A DNA stretch of 64,000 nt, taken from the NCBI GenBank assembly GCA_016928835.1, contig JAFGJW010000012.1, forward strand, positions 1-64,000. Direction: 5' to 3'. The translations under genes and the position numbers were made by a program. Position 1 is the first letter of the stretch; every line of letters starts with the position of its first letter. Below the pieces are notes generated by a model that ran no database searches, was not told the origin of the DNA, and saw only the letters and a list, made by a program, of their open reading frames with translations. Source of the DNA: Candidatus Woesearchaeota archaeon (GTDB lineage: Archaea > Nanobdellota > Nanobdellia > Woesearchaeales > GW2011-AR15). Positions 1-8,307 of the stretch are shown here, piece after piece.

Positions 1-80
1 AAATAATATATGGATGAATTATGAGAGATTGTTCAAATAAGCGATATTTTAACTACTTCTAAGTAATAAAAAATAGAAAG

Positions 81-112
81 ATTTATAAAGGGGTAGGTAT
101 TATACAACAAGT
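81..112 (+). promoter_or_regulatory. Promoter of the first CDS
   Basis: A TATA-like ATTTATAAAG lies at about 80-89, some 25 nt before the ATG at 113. An A-rich stretch ending in GAAAG just upstream looks like a BRE. The spacing implies a leaderless or nearly leaderless transcript. The same AATAGAAAG-TATA arrangement precedes the methyltransferase-like gene at 12194. Confidence 0.5.
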
Positions 113-2044
113 ATGGTTGCTGCGAATAAGTTAGAGGAGAATACTAGACTGGAAGATATATTGTGGTTATTAGAACATGCCGTTGATACGGTCCGTTTAG
201 ACGCAGCTGTTAGACATGTTGATGAGAAATATCCTGATATTGCATATGAGTATGGTCCTCGTGTTTTTGGAGGTGTTGCTGACATTAGAGATATTACAGC
301 TGCTGGCTCTGAAGCCAGCCAGGTAAATGAGGATCCTTTATATGCATTTGAAGTTGCAAGAGCAAAAGCAAATATAGCTGCTAAGATGGCTGAGTTAAGC
401 GGAAAAAAAGCTCTATTTTTTGATTATAGCACTCTTCGTGATTTTCTAGCTGAGTTAGAAGAAATTAGACAAGAACTTAGAAACCAGACTATTAAAGTTG
501 GAGACCGGAATATCGAGATTTTTCTGATTGATGAGAGCTGCAATGGCAGTTGTGGTCAATACAGGATGAATCCAGAATTAATAGAAGCGCTTAGAAAGGA
601 GCCTAAAAGCATTTCAAATAAAGATTGGCATGTTTACATGGCTGTCCGACATTATTATGATATTCTTAATGTATTAGATACCTTTAAAAACAAATCGGTA
701 AATTTGAATTGGGCAAATGAACACAATGATGCTCTTATCAGCCTCTTTGACTATATCGAAAAAAGGCAGAAAAGATTAGAGTCTGGAGCTTTCCCTGAGG
801 ATGCAGCTGAATTAATCTTAAGACATGATGCAAGACATAAGGGGTATATGACAAGAGAATGGTTTAATGAAGAGGCACTAAGATATGATAAACAAGCAAT
901 ATTATTTCTGGATTTGAGCGGTTTTAATTTGTTTAATAGGAGAAATATGGAAATTGCTTCTGAGGAACTACTTCAGGTACTAGGAGATGATGAAATCACA
1001 CCAGAAACAGCAGCCAGAGCAGATAAGATCTTATATGGATTATTGCACGAGGTTGATGATTATATCTATAAGTGCTCACAGGTTATATTGGACGTATTAA
1101 CTGAAGAAGGATATGAAGTTCCAATAATTACTCGAACAGGAGATGAAATTCTAATTGCGCTCCCAGGCACCGATGCTGGTAAAACAGCAAGAATAGCAGC
1201 ACATATTAGAGATAAGGTCACTGAATTGTCTCTCTATGGAATGCCTCAGAGAATGCGGGTAGGATTTACTGATTTGGAATACCAGGAGGGAAGTAATGAA
1301 GAAGCAAGAATAAGGGAACTGAGTGCAGCATTGAAACGTGCCAATGTTGCCAGCGATAGTGGAAAAAGAATTGAAAAAATAGATGGCTCCACAATAATCT
1401 ACACCCCTTTCGGTGAAAAAATTGAAGAATGGCGTGAAATTTTACATCGAGGCGAGAGTGAAGGTGAATCAGGACATTTAGTTCTTTCTTCAGACTATCA
1501 GGTATTAGATTCACAGCCGGAAATACAGGCAACACTTGGGAATGTAGATTTATACTTGCCGAATGCTGCAGAGCTGAGAATCGGTGATGAAAGCTATATA
1601 GGAGAACAAAGAAAGCTGGTTAATGATTATGGAAGACTTCTTCGAGCATTAGAAACAGATGCACTGGGAGATGAAGATGAAAGAAATTTACAGGAAGCAA
1701 TTCTCCAAATTGCTAAAACACTTCCTGTTGTATTGCCAGATAAACCGGGGCGCAGTGTTGCTCGTCTAGCTATTGCTGGGAATGGACATGGAATGAGTCA
1801 TCTTGATGGGACAGGAGGATATAGAGAGTTAGTAGGACTGAGATCCGCAAATCAATTTCTTGGCTATGAGGGAACAAATCAATTATTGGGAGAGACTATG
1901 AGAGTGCAAAGAAGTGCAATTGGAGATTGTTTTGGAAAAGATGCTGTTGTAGTAGAACAATGGAGAGGCCGCACAACCTGTATTTTTAATCACTCACAAG
2001 GTGACCTTATTAGAATACGACAGGCTTTAGGTTGGTATAGATGA
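113..2044 (+). CDS. Large protein with a GGDEF/cyclase-like palm core
   Basis: Protein of 643 residues, not recognised as a whole. Residues about 263-271 (ILFLDLSGF) look like the first metal-binding strand of GGDEF or class III cyclase domains. Residues 341-352 (RTGDEILIALPG) look like the second, GGDEF-type turn with an acidic pair. Residues 355-415 continue as in GGDEF domains (AARIAAHIRDKV, then ALKRANVASDSGKRI). The gap between the motifs is longer than usual, so an insertion is likely. The N-terminal 250 and C-terminal 200 residues show no family I know; there is no signal peptide or membrane segment. The canonical first Gly of GGDEF is Thr, so cyclase activity is not assured. It precedes another unrecognised gene on the same strand, 65 nt away. 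Confidence 0.6.
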   Translation: MVAANKLEENTRLEDILWLLEHAVDTVRLDAAVRHVDEKYPDIAYEYGPRVFGGVADIRDITAAGSEASQVNEDPLYAFEVARAKANIAAKMAELSGKKALFFDYSTLRDFLAELEEIRQELRNQTIKVGDRNIEIFLIDESCNGSCGQYRMNPELIEALRKEPKSISNKDWHVYMAVRHYYDILNVLDTFKNKSVNLNWANEHNDALISLFDYIEKRQKRLESGAFPEDAAELILRHDARHKGYMTREWFNEEALRYDKQAILFLDLSGFNLFNRRNMEIASEELLQVLGDDEITPETAARADKILYGLLHEVDDYIYKCSQVILDVLTEEGYEVPIITRTGDEILIALPGTDAGKTARIAAHIRDKVTELSLYGMPQRMRVGFTDLEYQEGSNEEARIRELSAALKRANVASDSGKRIEKIDGSTIIYTPFGEKIEEWREILHRGESEGESGHLVLSSDYQVLDSQPEIQATLGNVDLYLPNAAELRIGDESYIGEQRKLVNDYGRLLRALETDALGDEDERNLQEAILQIAKTLPVVLPDKPGRSVARLAIAGNGHGMSHLDGTGGYRELVGLRSANQFLGYEGTNQLLGETMRVQRSAIGDCFGKDAVVVEQWRGRTTCIFNHSQGDLIRIRQALGWYR

Positions 2045-2109
2045 TTATTATATAACAAAACAACAAAATCAGATAATTTTAAAAATAAGATGAGGTTTGC
2101 TCAAGGAAA

Positions 2110-3306
2110 ATGATTTACGACCCAAGTTTATTTGGAGAGTATGAAGGACAGCGAATAGATGCTTTAATAAGGCAATGGGAAGGCCCTATAATTCGGAAAA
2201 AGCTAGCTGTACAATTACAGACTATTAAAGATATACTGACTGATTCCGCCTTAAGTAGCTTGGAGGATGAATTACTTCGAGACGTATCTTCTACTGCAAT
2301 GGATTTCTACAGAACTAGACTCAGCCGGGCAAGAACAAGACTTATGTTTGATTGTGTTCTGCAATTATATAAACAAGGAGTAGAAAATAGGGCAGTGTAT
2401 TATGAACTATCTACTGAGAACTTAACAGAGATTTATACTGGCTGGCTGAAAAAAGAGAGAATTTCAACAGTTGCAGGCTCTGTGAAGAAAGGTACTGGTG
2501 ATTCAATTGACGCAAGAACAGTCATGAAGTACTGGGCAAGATGGGGGCTCCCACCCTGGTATCCTGATGAAATTGAAGGATATGTTAAAGAGATAAGCCA
2601 GCAGAGAGGGAAGGAATGTGCTCAGGCAACCGGAGCTTATCACCATATGATGGATGAAATGAAAAAACCGCTTGCTTATATTTATATAATGGTTCATGAT
2701 CCCACCAGCATTATTGCTGGAGCTGTTAATGATAGAAGACAGATTACTGAACAAGATCTCTGTGGCTTTCAGGAGATTTTTGTGGCTCAAACAGGACTCC
2801 ATTTAAACACATCAGCAATTAAGGAATATGTGAAACACCTTTGTGGGACCAATTACATTTCGGCGGTATTAAATGCAGCTCAAGATCAAAATGATTTAAA
2901 TGAGGGAAAAAGAGATAATGACTTTTCTTTGGAAATTATGAGAAATGTTCCGTTAGAGGTTCTGCAATTGCATTTGGAACGAAAATCAACGATGCAGGTT
3001 GCTAATACATTCAATGAATTACCCTACCTATCACCACAACAAGTTGCCGCACTTGGAAAAGCATATAATAAAATTCCAGAAGCAATTCAAGGCGAGTCAC
3101 GAGATCAGCATTGGCAACAAATAATTGGTCGCATTCCAACATCCTGGAATCTGAATGAAACTCAACAGAGACAATTACTTAATATGCACTCTTCAACGCT
3201 CTATGCACTGGGCCAATTCACCGCTGCTGAGATTAGAACATTATGGAACTATCATTTCGGAGAAACCTATCAGCTTCGGAAACATTTCCTGCCTGCAGTA
3301 GCTTAA
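2110..3306 (+). CDS. Unrecognised helical protein with HTH-like segment
   Basis: Protein of 398 residues, predicted mostly alpha-helical and soluble. Residues about 125-160 (TGDSIDARTVMKYWARWG and onward) resemble a helix-turn-helix of the kind that reads DNA, with a preceding helix-rich region at 60-120. I do not recognise the family. It follows the GGDEF-like gene on the same strand with a 65-nt gap and may be co-transcribed, although an A-rich, promoter-like stretch is present between them. DNA binding is an inference from the HTH-like pattern only. Confidence 0.55.
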   Translation: MIYDPSLFGEYEGQRIDALIRQWEGPIIRKKLAVQLQTIKDILTDSALSSLEDELLRDVSSTAMDFYRTRLSRARTRLMFDCVLQLYKQGVENRAVYYELSTENLTEIYTGWLKKERISTVAGSVKKGTGDSIDARTVMKYWARWGLPPWYPDEIEGYVKEISQQRGKECAQATGAYHHMMDEMKKPLAYIYIMVHDPTSIIAGAVNDRRQITEQDLCGFQEIFVAQTGLHLNTSAIKEYVKHLCGTNYISAVLNAAQDQNDLNEGKRDNDFSLEIMRNVPLEVLQLHLERKSTMQVANTFNELPYLSPQQVAALGKAYNKIPEAIQGESRDQHWQQIIGRIPTSWNLNETQQRQLLNMHSSTLYALGQFTAAEIRTLWNYHFGETYQLRKHFLPAVA

Positions 3307-3349
3307 CAACCAAAACCTTTATTTTCTCTGCACATTTTTATATTAATAT

Positions 3350-4492
3350 ATGATAAAAATTGAAAAGACGCCTTACTACTCATATTGCATAGGCTCCCTT
3401 CCAAAAGGATGCGAATTATGCGTCCAGGGCCTGAAATCAGTTTTCTTTATAACAGGCCTCTGCTCAAAAACATGCTTTTTCTGTCCTATATCTGACCATA
3501 AGCGCTTCAAAGATGTAGTATATGTTAATGAGCGGCCCACATTCGAGGATAAGGAGATAATAAAAGAAATCAAGCTCTGCAGTTCAAAAGGAGTAGGCAT
3601 TACTGGAGGAGATCCTTTGTTAAGAACAGCAAGATTAGAGCATTATATAGAACTTTTCAAAAAAACCTTTGGAACAAGATTCCATCTGCATATGTATATT
3701 CCCCTTAATCATGTGCTGAAAGTCAATATGAAATCCTTATATAAACTTGGTTTAGATGAGATCAGGTTCCATCCAGATTTAGATCTAAAATATGAGTGGG
3801 AGAGAATCTTGCAGGCTAAAAAATATGACTGGGACATAGGGATTGAGATACCAGTGGTGCCAAAAAAAGAAAAGGAAATAAAAGAGCTAATAGACTATGT
3901 TTCAGATAAGGCAGATTTCATTAATCTGAATGAACTTGAGCTTTCTGATACCAACTTCAATAAAATATTAGCTGAAGGCTATAGGGCAAAAAATGAGATA
4001 AGCTACGGTGTGAAAGGCTCAGAGGAGCTTGCATTGAAGCTAATGGAATATATAATCGAGAAAAAGTACAAATTAAGCGCCCATTACTGCACTACAACTC
4101 TGAAAGACAGGATACAGCTTGCCGGGAGGCTTAAGAGACGGGCAAAAAATGTTAAAAAAGCCTATGATATTATGACAGAAGAAGGCCTGTTGATTCGGGG
4201 GGCAATCTATCTTAAAGAACTCGAGCCGGGCTTTGCCTATAGAAAGAAACTTGCTGAGCTTACTGATAAGCAGAAAAAGGAACTTGCAGAAAAATTGGAG
4301 AAGCTTAAAGAGAGATTAAGAAATTCACATAAGATCCCAGCTAAATTCATTGGCATAGACCATGTAAAGTATAGGATATTACTAGATACGATAATCCTGC
4401 AGGAAATCAAGGACGAGATTGATTATAAATGTGCTATTGTGACAGAATTCCCTACTTATGACATGTTCGAAGTCCAGGTTGATTTCTTGTGA
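3350..4492 (+). CDS. Radical SAM domain protein
   Basis: Protein of 380 residues with the radical SAM cluster motif CxxxCxxC at Cys38, Cys42 and Cys45 (CSKTCFFC), which binds the 4Fe-4S cluster that cleaves S-adenosylmethionine. A GGDP motif (TGGDPLL) follows at about residues 84-90 and helps bind SAM. An extra CxxC pair at Cys21/Cys24 precedes the core. The region after about residue 230 is an additional helical domain of unknown role. The architecture resembles archaeal proteins annotated only as radical SAM domain proteins; the substrate cannot be read from sequence. It has its own promoter-like TATTAATATA just before the ATG and precedes the sugar-nucleotide operon. Confidence 0.85.
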   Translation: MIKIEKTPYYSYCIGSLPKGCELCVQGLKSVFFITGLCSKTCFFCPISDHKRFKDVVYVNERPTFEDKEIIKEIKLCSSKGVGITGGDPLLRTARLEHYIELFKKTFGTRFHLHMYIPLNHVLKVNMKSLYKLGLDEIRFHPDLDLKYEWERILQAKKYDWDIGIEIPVVPKKEKEIKELIDYVSDKADFINLNELELSDTNFNKILAEGYRAKNEISYGVKGSEELALKLMEYIIEKKYKLSAHYCTTTLKDRIQLAGRLKRRAKNVKKAYDIMTEEGLLIRGAIYLKELEPGFAYRKKLAELTDKQKKELAEKLEKLKERLRNSHKIPAKFIGIDHVKYRILLDTIILQEIKDEIDYKCAIVTEFPTYDMFEVQVDFL

Positions 4493-4552
4493 ATATAACA
4501 AATAATTTATATATTTTAAAATTTCACAACATCTTACAAAGGAGGTATCCAA

Positions 4553-5506
4553 ATGAAAAAATCGCTAATCACTGGAATTACTGGCTTTGTCGGAAGCCAC
4601 CTTGCAGAATTGCTTTTAAAAGAAGGCCATAAGGTATCTGGTATATGTAGGTGGAGGAGTCCCCTTGATAATATAGCACATATCCAATCCAAGCTTAATC
4701 TGATAAATGCAGACCTGCTTGACTCGCATTCAATGGAGAAGGCAGTTAATGAGACTAAACCAGACTTTATATTTCACCTTGCTGCGCAGTCATATGTACC
4801 GGAGTCATGGAATGCGCCCAATAAGACACTGCAGATAAATATCTTGGGAGAGGCTAATCTTTTTGAGGCAGTAAGAAAAGCTAATATCAACCCTGTAATT
4901 CAGATAGCAGGCTCTTCAGAAGAATATGGCTTTGTGCTGCCAGAGGAAACACCTATCAAAGAGACTAATCCATTAAGGCCATTAAGCCCCTATGGTGTAT
5001 CAAAAGTAGCACAGGACTTGCTCGGGTACCAATACTTCAAGTCATACGGGTTAAAGATAATCAGAACCAGGGCTTTTAACCATACTGGGCCAAGACGGGG
5101 CCAGGTCTTTGTTGTCAGCGATTGGAGCAAACAGATAGCTGAGATTGAGAAAGGAAAGAGAAAACCAATGCTCAATGTCGGAAACCTGAATGCCCAGCGA
5201 GACTTTTCAGATGTTAGGGATATTGTTAGGGCATATCTTCTTGCAGTTGAAAAAGGTATTCCTGGAGAAGTCTATAATATAAGTTCTGGAAAAGCCTGGA
5301 AAATGAAAGATATCCTAGATAGCTTGCTAAGAATGACCAATAAAAAAATCACAGTTAAAAAGGACCCAAGCAAGATTCGTCCAAGTGATGTTGAGATTCT
5401 TATTGGAGATTGCACAAAGTTTAAAGAACAGACAGGATGGGAGCCGAAAATTGATTTTACTGCTACCTTAAGAGATACTCTAGAATACTGGAGACAACGA
5501 GTATAA
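4553..5506 (+). CDS. GDP-mannose 4,6-dehydratase-like SDR enzyme
   Basis: Extended short-chain dehydrogenase of 317 residues. The NAD(P)-binding GxxGxxG is at the N terminus (GITGFVGSH). The active-site Ser/Glu region reads SSEEYG, and the catalytic YxxxK is YGVSK. The stretch HTGPRRGQ and the following SDWSKQIAEIEKG are typical of the GDP-mannose 4,6-dehydratase / GDP-6-deoxy-mannose reductase group. It probably converts GDP-mannose towards GDP-4-keto-6-deoxymannose or a related sugar for surface glycans. A good ribosome site (GGAGGT) precedes the ATG. It is followed after 2 nt by a paralogue and then a glycosyltransferase, so these three form an operon. Exact substrate is uncertain. Confidence 0.8.
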   Translation: MKKSLITGITGFVGSHLAELLLKEGHKVSGICRWRSPLDNIAHIQSKLNLINADLLDSHSMEKAVNETKPDFIFHLAAQSYVPESWNAPNKTLQINILGEANLFEAVRKANINPVIQIAGSSEEYGFVLPEETPIKETNPLRPLSPYGVSKVAQDLLGYQYFKSYGLKIIRTRAFNHTGPRRGQVFVVSDWSKQIAEIEKGKRKPMLNVGNLNAQRDFSDVRDIVRAYLLAVEKGIPGEVYNISSGKAWKMKDILDSLLRMTNKKITVKKDPSKIRPSDVEILIGDCTKFKEQTGWEPKIDFTATLRDTLEYWRQRV

Positions 5507-5508
5507 AG

Positions 5509-6459
5509 ATGAATTGTGTTATCACGGGTATCAGCGGATTTGTTGGCAGCCATCTTGCTGAATATCTTCTCAGTAAAAATTTTAATGTTTACGGCACTTT
5601 CAGAAAAACAGATTATTTGGACAATATTGCCGCTATCAAAAATAAATTAGGCTTATTTGAAGCAGATATTTTAGATAAGAAAAAGATAAATGAATTTATC
5701 TCAAAAATCACTCCAACTTATGTTTTTCATCTGGCAGCGCAGGCCTCCGTAGCAGTTAGCATAAGACAGCCGCAAGAAACAAAGCAAGTAAATGTTGGTG
5801 GCACCCGAAATGTACTTGAGGCAGTCAGACAAACTGGCAAAAATTCTAAGGTTCTAATAATTGGCTCTGCTGATGAATACGGCTTAGTAAAATCTGAAGA
5901 CATGCCAATAAAAGAAAGTCATGAGCTTAATCCACAAAATCCCTATGCCGAATCCAAAAAGGAGGCAGAATTGTTAGCAATAGAATATTATCAAAAAAGT
6001 TCTCTGAAAGTAATTCTTACAAGAAGCTTTAATCATACTGGGCCGAGACAATCACCAAGTGCTGTCTGTGCTGACTGGTCTAAACAGATAGCAGAAATAG
6101 AAAAGAAGAAAAAGGCTCCAATCATCTCTGTAGGTAACCTTAATGTGAAGCGGGACTTTACAGATGTCAGAGATGTTGTTGCAGCATATCTGCTCTTGAT
6201 GGAAAAAGGTGAATCAGGCGGGATTTACAATGTCTGCTCAGCCACAGGCTATGATTTGCATTTCATATTAGAAACATTACTTGGATTAAGCAATGTCAGT
6301 ATAGAATACAAAGTTGACTCAGCAAAATTCAGAGAAACAGATACACCTGTATATATAGGCGATAATTCAAAAATATCTGCACTTGGCTGGAAGCCAACAA
6401 TTAATATAAAAGATACATTGAATGACACACTGGATTATTGGCGAAGACAAATAAAATGA
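5509..6459 (+). CDS. GDP-mannose dehydratase/reductase-family SDR enzyme
   Basis: Protein of 316 residues, a diverged tandem paralogue of the preceding gene: both share GxxGxxG (GISGFVGSH here), GSADEYG at the Ser/Glu site, NPYAESK for YxxxK, HTGPR and RDFTDVRDVV. The pair is best read as a two-step pathway, dehydratase then 4-reductase or epimerase, making a GDP-6-deoxyhexose such as GDP-rhamnose. Which gene does which step cannot be decided from sequence. Its stop overlaps the start of the glycosyltransferase (ATGA), indicating translational coupling. Confidence 0.8.
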   Translation: MNCVITGISGFVGSHLAEYLLSKNFNVYGTFRKTDYLDNIAAIKNKLGLFEADILDKKKINEFISKITPTYVFHLAAQASVAVSIRQPQETKQVNVGGTRNVLEAVRQTGKNSKVLIIGSADEYGLVKSEDMPIKESHELNPQNPYAESKKEAELLAIEYYQKSSLKVILTRSFNHTGPRQSPSAVCADWSKQIAEIEKKKKAPIISVGNLNVKRDFTDVRDVVAAYLLLMEKGESGGIYNVCSATGYDLHFILETLLGLSNVSIEYKVDSAKFRETDTPVYIGDNSKISALGWKPTINIKDTLNDTLDYWRRQIK

Positions 6460-7181
6460 AAATCTGCATAATAACACCAACGTATAATGAGAAAGAGAAC
6501 ATAGCTCTCTTGTTAGATGAATTGCTCAAGGTTTTTAATAAGACTAAATATGAAATGAACATTCTTGTTGTTGATGACAACTCTCCTGATGGCACAGCTG
6601 ATATTGTCAAAAAATATTGTAGTACATATAAGAATGTCCATCTTATCACTGGGAACAAGGAAGGCCTTGGAAAAGCTTATATCCGGGGCTTTAATCATGT
6701 TTTGAACAATATGAAAATGGATGCGATAATTATGATGGACGCTGACTTTTCGCATGATCCAAAATATGTCCCAGATTTTTTAAAGAATCTTGATAAGTAC
6801 AATTTTATAATCGGCTCCAGATATATCAAAGGAGGCAAGATTCCAGACTGGCCTTTTTATAGGAGGATAATAAGTGCAGGAGGCAATTTCTTTGCAAGAA
6901 TAATATCCGGGCTATATGGGGTCCATGATTGTACTACAGGCTATCGCTGTATTAAAACAGAATTGTTAAAAAAAATTGATTTTGACAAATTAGATGCAAA
7001 GGGATACGCATTCATGTCAACATTGCTCTTTGAGGCGAAAAAGGAAGGAGCAGAATTTAAAGAGATTCCTATTACCTTCTATGACAGAAAAAGGGGCAAA
7101 CCAAAGCTCAGCTACAAAGACATGGTAGAGTTCTTTTTCAACAGCTTTAAGTTAAGGATTAGGTCAATAACCGGAAAATAA
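6456..7181 (+). CDS. Dolichyl-phosphate mannose synthase-like GT2 glycosyltransferase
   Basis: Family 2 glycosyltransferase of 241 residues. It begins with the family pattern IITPTYNEKENI, has VVDDNSPDGT, and carries the catalytic DxD as MMDADFSHDP. The later QxxRW-equivalent region reads FYDRKRGKPKLSY, which matches polyprenol-phosphate mannosyltransferases (DPM1 type). No membrane tail is present, as in soluble-domain DPM1. It would load a sugar onto a polyprenyl phosphate for protein glycosylation. I chose the ATG at 6456, overlapping the previous stop, because the family starts directly at this strand; an in-frame upstream ATG at 6438 would add six residues. Confidence 0.88.
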   Translation: MKICIITPTYNEKENIALLLDELLKVFNKTKYEMNILVVDDNSPDGTADIVKKYCSTYKNVHLITGNKEGLGKAYIRGFNHVLNNMKMDAIIMMDADFSHDPKYVPDFLKNLDKYNFIIGSRYIKGGKIPDWPFYRRIISAGGNFFARIISGLYGVHDCTTGYRCIKTELLKKIDFDKLDAKGYAFMSTLLFEAKKEGAEFKEIPITFYDRKRGKPKLSYKDMVEFFFNSFKLRIRSITGK

Positions 7182-7185
7182 ATAA

Positions 7186-7235
7186 TGCCGGAGGCGAGAT
7201 TCTCACTTTTTGGATTCGAGCTCGCGACCCCTGGA
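7186..7235 (-). tRNA. Orphan tRNA 3' half with a T-loop insertion
   Basis: On the minus strand this reads as the 3' half of a tRNA: anticodon-stem strand TCCAG (7231-7235), variable loop GGGTC, T-stem GCGAG, T-loop CTCGAAT, a 15-nt insertion (about 7199-7213), T-stem CTCGC, acceptor strand CTCCGGC and discriminator A at 7186. Stem pairing is perfect once the insertion is removed. No matching GCCGGAG 5' half for it lies in cis on the upstream side; the only such acceptor strand is used by tRNA-Met at 8261. It ends 19 nt downstream of the LAGLIDADG ORF. It could be the 3' exon of a tRNA whose intron held the endonuclease, one part of a split tRNA, or a relic. Confidence 0.55.
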
Positions 7236-7254
7236 TTTCTGCACATTGTAAAAA

Positions 7255-7944
7255 CTAACCCCTGGCTCTCTTCCAGTTGTTGTACTTTTTATTATGTTTT
7301 GGATTAATAAAACCAATTTGATTCCTAAAACATTCAAGATTCTTCTTACCATTAAATTGAAGCCGAAATATAGTGTTCCAGCTTGAATTTGGGTATTCTC
7401 TCTTAACATATAACTTTCCTTTCATACCAACACTTCTTAAATAAACAAGCACTTTTTTCAAAAGCGGTTTAGATATCCCTGAAAACTCTATCCTTGGATA
7501 AAGGATTCCATTGTTATTTGTCAACACTAGACAACCGTCGGTAGCAAAATAACCTTGTATAAGATATTTGCACTCATCTCTGCTAAATGAACTTGGGATA
7601 TCCAGTTTTGCTCCTTTTTTTCCTATAGGGAATCCTATTTCATTAAGTCTAAAAAACAGTTTTTTATTACAAATAACTATCTCGCATTTACATTCTTTGT
7701 TACTTTTTCGAATTTTTATTTTTTTAAGGACTAAGAATTCCATAATTGGATGTATTATTGTACTGATAAATTCGTAATCGTCTACTAGGTGACCTACAAT
7801 TGAGATGAAATAATGGTGCTTGCCAACTTTAGACAGGCAGCCATCTCCTAGAAGTGCTCCGTAAAATAATGCGAATTGACTAGGATTGCATTGAGAGGCT
7901 ATGCTTCCTCGCACGGCCTTTTCATTTTCTTTGTATAAATTCAT
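7255..7944 (-). CDS. LAGLIDADG homing endonuclease
   Basis: Protein of 229 residues with two LAGLIDADG-type motifs: LFYGALLGDG at 26-35 and YLIQGYFATDG at 127-137. Each ends in an acidic residue that would bind the catalytic metal, as in single-chain (pseudo-dimeric) homing endonucleases; the length suits that class. Such enzymes cut a long target and spread their host intron or intein. Here the ORF is bounded by a tRNA 3' half downstream and by a stretch that can pair with it upstream (CTGGA at 8018-8022 against TCCAG at 7231-7235), which suggests it sits inside an intron of a tRNA gene. Start chosen as the first ATG, following a GAGGTAAT ribosome site. Confidence 0.85.
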   Translation of the reverse strand: MNLYKENEKAVRGSIASQCNPSQFALFYGALLGDGCLSKVGKHHYFISIVGHLVDDYEFISTIIHPIMEFLVLKKIKIRKSNKECKCEIVICNKKLFFRLNEIGFPIGKKGAKLDIPSSFSRDECKYLIQGYFATDGCLVLTNNNGILYPRIEFSGISKPLLKKVLVYLRSVGMKGKLYVKREYPNSSWNTIFRLQFNGKKNLECFRNQIGFINPKHNKKYNNWKRARG

Positions 7945-8100
7945 ATTACCTCATTCTAAGTATACTCTATGGTACTATGTAAATGATTTCTGTTTAAATA
8001 TCTCACGCGCACAAATGTCCAGTGCTGTTTTAGATAAAATCATAATTTGGTAGTTTAATCCCTAGAAACAGAAGTGGTAATATGGGAAGAAATGAAAAAG
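7945..8100 (-). other. Leader of the endonuclease ORF; candidate intron 5' boundary
   Basis: No protein gene. Minus-strand CTGGA at 8018-8022 is complementary to the orphan anticodon-stem strand TCCAG at 7231-7235. The next bases can continue the helix (TTTGTGC against GCAGAAA with one mismatch, after a two-base bulge). This would bring the two ends of the endonuclease region together as a tRNA intron does. The D-arm and acceptor strand expected further upstream were not found between here and tRNA-Met. Confidence 0.35.
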
Positions 8101-8261
8101 TGCCGGAGGAGGGATATGAACCCTCGACCTCTTGATCGCCCAGTTTTAAGATTTTATCATCGGCACAAGGGATGCCTCATCACTCAAATCTTATGAGTTT
8201 CGCTGAAAATGCTCAAGCGCTATAACCAGGCTAAGCTTTCGGAGTCAAAAACTACTCCGGC
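8101..8261 (-). tRNA. tRNA-Met(CAT), apparently with three introns
   Basis: Acceptor GCCGGAG (8255-8261) pairs with CTCCGGC, discriminator A at 8101. Removing three segments gives a 75-nt elongator-type tRNA-Met with anticodon loop CTCATAA (8191-8197), anticodon stem CTTGA/TCAAG, D-arm GCTTAGCCTGGTTATAGC, variable AGGTC and T-loop TTCATAT. Segments to remove: 8237-8252 (16 nt, after position 9), 8198-8212 (15 nt, between 31 and 32) and 8136-8190 (55 nt; may equally be placed at canonical 37/38). The first insertion forms a CGGAGT/ACTCCG hairpin, the third an AAGATTT/AAATCTT hairpin. Boundaries are inferred from the mature tRNA; I could not verify each bulge-helix-bulge motif. Confidence 0.75.
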
Positions 8262-8307
8262 GTGCTCCAGCACAATTGATAGAGAAAAACAAATACTATA
8301 AAAAACT

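Noticed and set aside
100-285. Short minus-strand ORF overlapping the first CDS
   Set aside because: Entirely within a long, better supported gene on the other strand and without expression signals.
113-2044. Active diguanylate cyclase or Cas10-type polymerase
   Set aside because: The GGDEF motif is altered (TGDEI) and no PilZ, CARF or other effector partners were recognised; only a fold-level resemblance is claimed.
5509-6459. Frameshifted duplicate of the preceding gene
   Set aside because: The frame is intact and catalytic residues are present; it is a diverged working paralogue.
7945-8100. 5' half of the orphan tRNA
   Set aside because: The anticodon-stem strand CTGGA fits, but no GCCGGAG acceptor strand or D-arm with GG could be found, even allowing extra introns; T33 could not be placed either.
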